Made by a program: the position numbers and the translations under genes. From contig LCCW01000011.1 of NCBI GenBank assembly GCA_000998185.1, positions 1,671 through 24,198 of the forward strand: a stretch of DNA of 22,528 nt. Reading direction: 5' to 3'. A model generated the notes under the pieces. It did no database searches. It worked only from the letters and a program-made list of their open reading frames with translations, and was not told the DNA's origin. This DNA comes from Candidatus Kuenenbacteria bacterium GW2011_GWA2_42_15. Its GTDB lineage: Bacteria; Patescibacteriota; Patescibacteriia; UBA2196; GWA2-42-15. Of this stretch, positions 14,270 through 20,037 are shown piece after piece; the stretch's first letter is position 1, and each line of letters begins with the position of its first letter.

Positions 14270-14297
14270 ATTTTACCATAAATTTAAGCCAGGCCAA
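14270..14297 (-). promoter_or_regulatory. promoter for DUF5654-pgk operon
   Basis: On the minus strand, TTGGCC (-35), 16 nt and TAAAAT (-10), with TGG just before it giving an extended -10. The predicted start is about 20 nt before the DUF5654 ATG. The rest of the 234-nt spacer up to 14407 shows no clear feature. Confidence 0.5.
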
Positions 14298-14407
14298 AAT
14301 TTAGCGCATTTACTGGTTCAGATTTTTGATCTTGATATTGGGGTTGGATGAATACTTGTTTGATAAAATAAATATTCAATGGGTTCACTGTTCCTCCAGG
14401 GTTAGAA

Positions 14408-14436
14408 ACAAAAAAAGAGCCCCAAATAATGAGCTT
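14408..14436 (-). terminator. weak intrinsic terminator after the alanine racemase gene
   Basis: On the minus strand AGCTC, an 8-nt loop and GGGCT (one G-U pair) precede CTTTTTTTG. It lies about 40 nt after the stop at 14476. The stem is short, so the call is moderate. Confidence 0.5.
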
Positions 14437-14475
14437 CCCCGCAGCAGCGTTGACGGTAGCATATGGATGATCAGC

Positions 14476-15606
14476 TTACGGAACTAATATTCTAGAAAGC
14501 AAGGGGTTGATCCGTGAAATAACTTCATGGGTGCTTGTGTTAATAACCTTGGCAAAATCATAAACTGTTATTTCTTCCTGACCAGATCGTCCGATTAAAA
14601 CAGCTTCATCTCCTATTTTTATGTTTTCAATGCCTGTCGCGTCTACCATACACATATTCATAGTAATCCCTCCTAAAATTTTTGCGCGTTTTCCATTTAT
14701 CAAGACATATCCCACCTTGGCATAACGTTTGTCAATACCGTCATAGCAACCTGCGCCCAAGACCGCCACCGTAGTATCGCGGGAAACTATTTCAGAGTGT
14801 AGATATCCAACCCCAGTGTTTAGTGGTATTTTTTTTATATTAACAACCGTCGTTTTCCATGATAGGGCCGGACATAGATTAAACTCATTATTTTTTTCAT
14901 GCATAAACTTTAATAAAGATTCTCGGCCCCAAAGTCCATAGAGAGCGCTGCCTATCCTAACCATATTAAGATGCGTTGCTTTATAAAGAACTGCCGACAT
15001 TGAAGACGCGGCATGCATAATTTTTGGCTGAATACCAAGATTAGCCAGCGAATCTACGACAAAAATAAATTTTTTTAGCTGTGCCGAATAAATTTCAACA
15101 TTGTTTTCGTTAATAAGTTTAGCAAAGTGGGTACACATTCCTTCAACAATAATATTAGGTAATTTTGATATTTTTTTTACTAAAATAATTGCGTCTTCTG
15201 GCCAAAGCCCCAATCGAACCAACCCCGTATCAACTTTTATATGAATCTTGGCGGGGTTTTCTGCCGTTGCTTTTCTTGAAAGAGCAACGGCTAAATCATA
15301 GTTATAAACAATCACGCTAAACTGATTTTTAACGACTTCAGCCGCATCATTATTTGCCACATATCCCAAAATTAGTATTGGATTTTGACAATTTTTCCTG
15401 GCAAGATTCGCTTCATCAAGAGAATCAACGCCAAACCAAGCGACAATTGATTTAGTCGCTGATACGGTAGTTTCAATACCCGCGCCATAGGCATTCCCCT
15501 TAATGATGGCTAAAATAAAAACATCTTCACCTATTATTGTTTTCAATTCAGCGATATTTATTTGCAAAGCTTTTTTTGAAACCTCAACCCATGTTTTTTG
15601 TTTCAT
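14476..15606 (-). CDS. alr: alanine racemase-family PLP enzyme
   Basis: PLP enzyme that interconverts L- and D-alanine for cell-wall peptides. The PLP lysine is Lys36 in AIIKGNAYGAG (usual VVKANAYGHG). VDTGLVRLG, MCTHFA, MVRIGSALYGLWG (the Arg that contacts the PLP ring) and VGYLHSE (catalytic Tyr) follow, then the C-terminal beta domain with GAGCYDGIDKRY and MNMCMVDATG. Length (376) is normal. Several motifs drift from consensus (KGNAYGAG, GCYDGID for GYADGY), so a different amino-acid substrate is possible. It is the last gene of a six-gene operon, 10 nt after the methyltransferase, rather than with wall genes. That context argues for a role tied to the operon, or a D-alanine source placed there by transfer. 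Confidence 0.88.
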   Translation of the reverse strand: MKQKTWVEVSKKALQINIAELKTIIGEDVFILAIIKGNAYGAGIETTVSATKSIVAWFGVDSLDEANLARKNCQNPILILGYVANNDAAEVVKNQFSVIVYNYDLAVALSRKATAENPAKIHIKVDTGLVRLGLWPEDAIILVKKISKLPNIIVEGMCTHFAKLINENNVEIYSAQLKKFIFVVDSLANLGIQPKIMHAASSMSAVLYKATHLNMVRIGSALYGLWGRESLLKFMHEKNNEFNLCPALSWKTTVVNIKKIPLNTGVGYLHSEIVSRDTTVAVLGAGCYDGIDKRYAKVGYVLINGKRAKILGGITMNMCMVDATGIENIKIGDEAVLIGRSGQEEITVYDFAKVINTSTHEVISRINPLLSRILVP

Positions 15607-15616
15607 AAGTCACTGT

Positions 15617-16450
15617 TTAAAATAACGCGACAAAACGATTTGGATACACCGATTTTCTATATCTAAGAACTAAAACGCAATACTCCTGATACGATCTACC
15701 TTCATTAATTAGTTTCCTGATCGCAAAAAGCTTTTTATACATCGCCTCATAAATTTCTTTGTCGCTAATTTTATGAATTTTACACGCCCTGTCAATTACT
15801 GATTTACAGTAATATGCAAGCTCTTCATTTGTTTCCTGGACCAACTTGTTTCTTTCTTCAAAGATGATTTCCAGCTTATTAAATAATTTCATTACATCTT
15901 TGTACACAAAACGAGAGAACGCCGCTAGCGGTATGCCAAGTGCATTGTGCGTGTGCTGAACAAGGCTTTGCGGCATTTGATGAGTCTGATAATAAGGAGT
16001 TGCTAAAATATAGCCCCCGTCTTCCACCATTTTAATGCATCGAGCTAACATTTTTTCAGGATTTGAAAAAAAACGAAGACCACCACCAACGATAATGTGG
16101 GTGAATTTCTTTCGTTGTTTATATATATATCCATCAGTTACTTGATAGGAAACATTTATATCTGGCGCGTAATGTTTTTTATTGAAATTCGCCATTTGTA
16201 TAGAATTTTCTGATAAGTCAAATCCCACGCCACTGCACCCCGTCATGGCAGCTAATTCTCTTGATGAAAATCCAGTACTGCATGCAACTTCTAGAATATG
16301 AGATTGATTGGTTATTTTTGAAAATGTGGCAAGCTTTGAAAGAGTTGAGTATGATCCGGGCGGTGTATTCCATTGATTGATAAAACCAATAAAGTCCGGG
16401 TAGGAAAATTTTTGTATGGAAACAGCAGTAATGTTTTCTATTTTAAACAT
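15617..16450 (-). CDS. class I SAM-dependent methyltransferase
   Basis: A 277-residue protein with a Rossmann methyltransferase core. Motif I is ILEVACSTGFSS (52-63), the acidic end of strand 2 is GVGFDLSE (75-82), and THIIVGGGLRFF and GGYILATPYY fit strands 4 and 5. Residues 150-277 are mostly helical and charged, a cap that would choose the substrate. I do not recognise the subfamily, and small-molecule methylation is the default guess. It lies 14 nt after the deaminase and 10 nt before the alanine racemase, so it is surely co-transcribed with both. Confidence 0.8.
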   Translation of the reverse strand: MFKIENITAVSIQKFSYPDFIGFINQWNTPPGSYSTLSKLATFSKITNQSHILEVACSTGFSSRELAAMTGCSGVGFDLSENSIQMANFNKKHYAPDINVSYQVTDGYIYKQRKKFTHIIVGGGLRFFSNPEKMLARCIKMVEDGGYILATPYYQTHQMPQSLVQHTHNALGIPLAAFSRFVYKDVMKLFNKLEIIFEERNKLVQETNEELAYYCKSVIDRACKIHKISDKEIYEAMYKKLFAIRKLINEGRSYQEYCVLVLRYRKSVYPNRFVALF

Positions 16451-16464
16451 GATGATCTAACAAA

Positions 16465-16938
16465 TTACGAATGGAATAAATTTTTACATTCTTCACGCAA
16501 AAAATCACCAATTATTTCCACCTTGGGATTACCTTTGGCAGCAACTTCCGCCGCAGTAATGTGAACAGTCCGCCAGACCCACTTATTATTTCTATAAACG
16601 GAGCCATAGTCGACAATATCACTCAATCTTGCGCCAAACACAATACCTCGTAGCTTCACCCAGACTGCAGCTGTAGTACACATTGGACAAGGTTCGTGGG
16701 TTGTATACAAAATACAATCCTCGAGAAAACGTTGCCCTATATTTTTTAGCGCTTTTCTGATAACTTCAATCTCTGCGTGTTGAGTAGGATCACTCATGCT
16801 TCTGGTAACATTGGGAGATCTAGCAATAATTTCATTATCTCTAACAACAACAGCACCGATAGAATAGTCGTTATTCCTTCTCGCCTTTAAAGCCTCCTCA
16901 ATGGCGGCGCGCATATATGTTTCCCTTGTTTCAATCAT
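16465..16938 (-). CDS. nucleoside/nucleobase deaminase (CDA superfamily)
   Basis: Zinc-dependent deaminase of 157 residues. The zinc and catalytic motif is His54-Ala-Glu56 (TQHAEIEVI), with the second site PCPMC (83-87) in HEPCPMCTTAAVW. The layout (GAVVVRDNEIIARSPN before, LRGIVFGAR after) is closest to guanine deaminase/TadA-type enzymes rather than small cytidine deaminases. The substrate could be a base, nucleoside or nucleotide. It stands between a dTMP-kinase-like protein and a methyltransferase, which suggests a step in processing a nucleotide. Confidence 0.85.
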   Translation of the reverse strand: MIETRETYMRAAIEEALKARRNNDYSIGAVVVRDNEIIARSPNVTRSMSDPTQHAEIEVIRKALKNIGQRFLEDCILYTTHEPCPMCTTAAVWVKLRGIVFGARLSDIVDYGSVYRNNKWVWRTVHITAAEVAAKGNPKVEIIGDFLREECKNLFHS

Positions 16939-16962
16939 ATTGATTTAAAATTTACATGAAGA

Positions 16963-17709
16963 TTATTTTAATGCCTCAAGCTCGGGGAATCTAATTTTAA
17001 TTTCTTCTAAAATTTTCTTGTACACTTCGTCTGGTTCGCCCGAAGAATCAATATTAACTATCCTATTTTTTATTGCTTCAGAGAGGTGCTCTTTCGCTTT
17101 TGCGTACTGCTCATACTTATTGTCAATATTATTTCTTTTAAAATCATAATCCGGGTCACTAGCGTCAAGCCTGGTGAGTAAAATTTCTTTTGGGGCAGAT
17201 AATTCAATAATTAAATCCGGCAAAATCATATCAGCTGTTATTCTCTTGCGATGTTTCAATCCGGGCGGATAAAGCTCTTCGTTTGAAAAAATTTTTTTTG
17301 GCGGAGGTTCCAATTGCAAACTCTTTAAAGTAGCTTTGGATATTAGTGAACGGTCAATGAGCAACACACCAAAATCAAATGGTGCCGAGGGCTTAGTAAT
17401 TTCCTTTGTCAAGATTCGATCTCTCCACACAATTAACTCCCGTGCCAACCGATAGCTTGCTTCATCCCACAGACTCCACTCTGCTCCATTTTTTACATTT
17501 TTTAGTTGCTCACTAATTTTTCGCCAGAAATCAGATTCTGGATCTGCTTGCGAAACACCTAAACCCCGCCTATATCCTTCTCCTCTTATTGAGACGCAGG
17601 GAATGCCAATTTCTTCCAACTTGTTTTTTAATAATTCAATTTGCGTACCCTTGCCCGATCGATTTATGCCCTCAAGTGCAATAGAAATTATTTTATTTTC
17701 ATTTCTCAT
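16963..17709 (-). CDS. dTMP kinase-like P-loop nucleoside monophosphate kinase
   Basis: P-loop kinase with Walker A EGINRSGKGTQ (13-23) and the DR motif LLIDRSLISKATL (Asp119-Arg120) typical of thymidylate kinase relatives. A LID-like basic region follows (HRKRITADMILPDLIIEL). At 248 residues it is about 40 longer than common dTMP kinases, with extra sequence around 50-110 and 125-150 (PPPKKIFSNEELYPPG). Housekeeping Tmk normally has EGxDGxGKTTQ; here it is EGINRSGKGTQ, so this is probably a paralogue for another or modified monophosphate. It starts 24 nt after the Nudix gene and ends 24 nt before the deaminase. Confidence 0.82.
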   Translation of the reverse strand: MRNENKIISIALEGINRSGKGTQIELLKNKLEEIGIPCVSIRGEGYRRGLGVSQADPESDFWRKISEQLKNVKNGAEWSLWDEASYRLARELIVWRDRILTKEITKPSAPFDFGVLLIDRSLISKATLKSLQLEPPPKKIFSNEELYPPGLKHRKRITADMILPDLIIELSAPKEILLTRLDASDPDYDFKRNNIDNKYEQYAKAKEHLSEAIKNRIVNIDSSGEPDEVYKKILEEIKIRFPELEALK

Positions 17710-17733
17710 AATAGCCTGTAAATATTTTATAAT

Positions 17734-18153
17734 TTATTGTCTCAGTTTTTCTCTTAAATTTTGCAATGCGGTTTTATCATCGTCAAATTTTAGCAAATTT
17801 ATTGCCTCATCAAAATTAACCCATCTATATTCAATGTGTTCCTCATTGATCGTCACTTTTTGATCTTTAGATACATTTACAGCGAACGCAACTACAACAA
17901 AAATATTATTATGGTAATTAAAACTAAACCGGTGAATTTCATCGCTCCAACTTGCTGCATCTTTAATGCCAGTTTCCTCAAACAACTCTCTTTTCCGGCA
18001 ATCAATGGCCGATTCTTGCAACTCCAGCGTTCCATTGACCACATTCCAAAAACCTCCGCGCGCTGCGGTTCTTTTCAATAACAAGACTTCAAATTTTTGT
18101 CCCTTCTTTTTATAAACTATGCTTTGAATTATTACGGGTAATCTATTGGACAT
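17734..18153 (-). CDS. Nudix hydrolase
   Basis: A 139-residue Nudix protein, cleaving a nucleoside diphosphate linked to X. The Nudix box is complete at 41-63: Gly41, Glu47, then REL-F-EE-TGI (55-63). VLLLKRTAARGGFWNVVNG before it and EHIEYRWVNFDEAINLL after it resemble dNTP/dihydroneopterin-triphosphate type enzymes. The frame is open 27 codons further, but the start is placed at the ATG before SNRLPVII, which overlaps the end of the oxidoreductase gene by 11 nt, a sign of translational coupling. Confidence 0.88.
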   Translation of the reverse strand: MSNRLPVIIQSIVYKKKGQKFEVLLLKRTAARGGFWNVVNGTLELQESAIDCRKRELFEETGIKDAASWSDEIHRFSFNYHNNIFVVVAFAVNVSKDQKVTINEEHIEYRWVNFDEAINLLKFDDDKTALQNLREKLRQ

Positions 18154-19609
18154 ATGATTTATTGTTAAACCTAAATTTAATTTTACCATTAACCATGCCA
18201 CTTCTCCCGATGTATTGTTTGGCCGCGGAAACATAAATTGAACTAAGAATTTGAGCGGTCAAACCATGATAAAGAATATTTGATCCCTGGTTCTCCGGTG
18301 GCACATGTTTGATAATAGATTTATAAAAATCCATAATGCAATTGCGCCTAGCATCCTCCTGGTGACCCCTCGAATAACCGAGGTCGTTTACAGGACTTAG
18401 CGACCGCATGTTCAAATATTCATAAGTTTGTAATTCTGGAAACATGGTTTTATTTCTGAAAATGTGAATATCAAAATGATACTCCCCTCCAACTTCATAT
18501 GGATGAAGGTTTCCTTTTTGAACTTCTTCTGATTGTAAGGAATTGATAATAATAGATTGGAACGGACCTTGCTCAATAATATATGACTCTTGCCGCACCC
18601 GGCCATTCCCTTTGTACAAATCTCTGCCCGTAGAGTCAAACCACCCTCTTCTGCTAAAGCTATTGTGCAGCGAATTGCAATTAATGCTCGTGATAATATT
18701 CCCTCCATTCAGAAACGAAATGTGTGTGAAAGCATCCACCTCTCCCGTAACTTTTCTAATGCCTTGTTCTATATTTGAATTCCACTTCATATCTGGAAAA
18801 ATTTTTAAATAATCCTTTTTTGAAAATTGCGCAAAAATGTCTCTTGGTCTAATAAAAGTAGTTTCCAATTTAAGATTATCCCATTTTTTATCTGCTTTCA
18901 ATGACGCTTCTACCAACCAAATTGCGATGTCCAAGCTATGAAATCCGGAATGGGACATTTTCCCATATCCCTGATTATATGGATGATAAGCCTGGCTTAT
19001 GAATTCATTTGGGAATGTCCACTGTCCGTCTGAATGAAATGTTTGAATGAAGGTAACTGGGCAATCTGATATTTCTGCCATTTCTATTATCTTTTGTCTT
19101 ATCATTTGAAAACCGACATGAAATCTTCGCTGAGCTTGGATGCTAAAAACCAGATTTTGTTTTTTGTTTTTTTCAATATATAGTTCTGCTAATTTTGTAT
19201 AATCTTTAAATAATTTATTCGCCTTATTGACGCTAGTTGATACATCAACCCCAGTTGAAATCGGTTTATCAAGAAGTATGTGTAAATTGCTGTCAAGCGC
19301 CCATTTTGCATATTTGAAATGCGCGAGTGGTTCAGTTGCTATGATAACCGCTTCAATTTTATGTCTTTTTATGGTTTCATTCAAGTAACTGGATTCTTCT
19401 TTATTTAGTGTATCGGAAATGGAATTATTTTTCGTATAGTAGCAAGGGGAGGCAACTCCTATTCTTCCTAAAAAATCTTCTATCTTTTCTTTTTGAGATG
19501 CTAAATCCCAGCAAGCCACCAAATTACAAAACTCACTGCTCTTAATATAAGGCAAATAAATTCTCTTCGCGTGATATCCGACGCCAATCAAAAGCGTATT
19601 AACTTTCAT
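18143..19609 (-). CDS. Gfo/Idh/MocA-family NAD(P)-dependent oxidoreductase
   Basis: First gene of the six-gene operon. The N-terminal Rossmann fold has LLIGVGYHAKRIYLP (6-20), IIATEPLAHFKYAKWAL, and ILLDKPIS (111-118), the family's EKP motif as DKP. The C-terminal domain has HSGFHSLDIAIWLV, carrying the usual catalytic His-x-x-Asp arrangement. At 488 residues it is longer than the usual 330-400, with extra C-terminal sequence (RGWFDSTGRDLYKGNGR, GGEYHFDIHIFRN). Members oxidise or reduce sugars, inositols and sugar nucleotides; the substrate here is unknown. AGGA lies about 9 nt before the ATG. Confidence 0.87.
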   Translation of the reverse strand: MKVNTLLIGVGYHAKRIYLPYIKSSEFCNLVACWDLASQKEKIEDFLGRIGVASPCYYTKNNSISDTLNKEESSYLNETIKRHKIEAVIIATEPLAHFKYAKWALDSNLHILLDKPISTGVDVSTSVNKANKLFKDYTKLAELYIEKNKKQNLVFSIQAQRRFHVGFQMIRQKIIEMAEISDCPVTFIQTFHSDGQWTFPNEFISQAYHPYNQGYGKMSHSGFHSLDIAIWLVEASLKADKKWDNLKLETTFIRPRDIFAQFSKKDYLKIFPDMKWNSNIEQGIRKVTGEVDAFTHISFLNGGNIITSINCNSLHNSFSRRGWFDSTGRDLYKGNGRVRQESYIIEQGPFQSIIINSLQSEEVQKGNLHPYEVGGEYHFDIHIFRNKTMFPELQTYEYLNMRSLSPVNDLGYSRGHQEDARRNCIMDFYKSIIKHVPPENQGSNILYHGLTAQILSSIYVSAAKQYIGRSGMVNGKIKFRFNNKSYVQ

Positions 19610-19627
19610 AACGGAGTTCCTATTTTC

Positions 19628-19656
19628 ATTTTACCCCAAACTGCTGGAAACAACAA
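19628..19656 (-). promoter_or_regulatory. proximal promoter of the six-gene operon
   Basis: On the minus strand TTGTTG, 17 nt and TAAAAT. The predicted start near 19621 leaves only about 12 nt before the ATG, so its use is uncertain. It begins in the T-run of the terminator at 19655-19680. Confidence 0.5.
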
Positions 19657-19680
19657 AAAACGGCAGAATGACTGCCGTTT
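19655..19680 (-). terminator. intrinsic terminator just upstream of the six-gene operon
   Basis: On the minus strand AAACGGCAG, loop TCATT and CTGCCGTTTTTTG: a perfect 9-bp stem with a T-run. It lies 45 nt before the oxidoreductase ATG and ends the RNA unit starting near 19801. It can be either an attenuator for the operon or the end of a separate small RNA. Confidence 0.88.
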
Positions 19681-19801
19681 AGAAAAAATTTAACAAGGTG
19701 TCCGCTGTAATGATGAGCGGGGTGTTGATAATCAAATAGCCGAATTGGGCTAGACCTGACCGCATAACCAATGATTTAGTTTAAGGCTGGATTACAACCT
19801 T
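19655..19801 (-). ncRNA. candidate structured leader or small RNA upstream of the six-gene operon
   Basis: About 147 nt between a predicted start near 19801 and the terminator. Pairings read on the minus strand: AAGG (19801-19798) with CCTT (19698-19695); TTGTAATC (19797-19790) with GATTATCAA (19733-19725, one bulged T); hairpin TAGCC-GGCTA (19752-19737, read as its complement); and hairpin CCGCT-AGCGG (19720-19702). Together they form a closed multi-branch fold. I do not recognise a known class. This is a hand fold; conservation was not tested. Confidence 0.5.
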
Positions 19802-19807
19802 CAAATC

Positions 19808-19836
19808 AGCTTAGGGCTATGGGCAACAAAAGTCAA
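19808..19836 (-). promoter_or_regulatory. promoter of the structured RNA/leader
   Basis: On the minus strand TTGACT (19836-19831), 17 nt and TAAGCT (19813-19808), predicting a start near 19801, right at the first paired bases of the RNA. A perfect DnaA box (TGTGGATAA, 19851-19843) lies 6 nt upstream of the -35. Confidence 0.55.
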
Positions 19837-19842
19837 GGAAAG

Positions 19843-19851
19843 TTATCCACA
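19843..19851. promoter_or_regulatory. perfect DnaA box next to a promoter
   Basis: TTATCCACA on the plus strand, directly before the -35 of the leader promoter. A single box can be chance; another lies in gpmI coding sequence (9457-9465). Confidence 0.3.
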
Positions 19852-19911
19852 GCCATCACAGATGGCCGGGAACTTGGTGTTTTTCTGATGCTCTTTGTTT
19901 TTTCTTTCTGG

Positions 19912-19934
19912 ATGCCCGGGTCAAGCCCGGGCAT
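19912..19934. repeat. GC-rich palindromic repeat
   Basis: ATGCCCGGG-TCAAG-CCCGGGCAT, a perfect 9-bp stem with a 5-nt loop followed by GACA. The same wording is a widespread intergenic repeat in many bacteria, as I recall. It has no T-run, so it is a repeat rather than a clear terminator of the surface-protein gene. The spacer 19610-20037 holds otherwise the promoter/RNA/terminator unit and no ORF. Confidence 0.65.
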
Positions 19935-20037
19935 GACAGTCGCGCCAAATGTTTTAGTGTTTTTGCCCCTAAGTCACCCGTCTACCACTCATAATGATAA
20001 TCCACTTTGGAAATTGGCGGACTGTGTTTTTTGTATT

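Noticed and set aside
18154..18234. 27-codon N-terminal extension of the Nudix protein
   Set aside because: It lies inside the end of the oxidoreductase gene in another frame; the ATG at 18153 gives a normal Nudix N-terminus.
19720..19800. Signal recognition particle RNA, because of GGTCAGGTC
   Set aside because: The GGAAGGAAGCAGC part of the SRP core loop is missing and the surrounding pairings differ.
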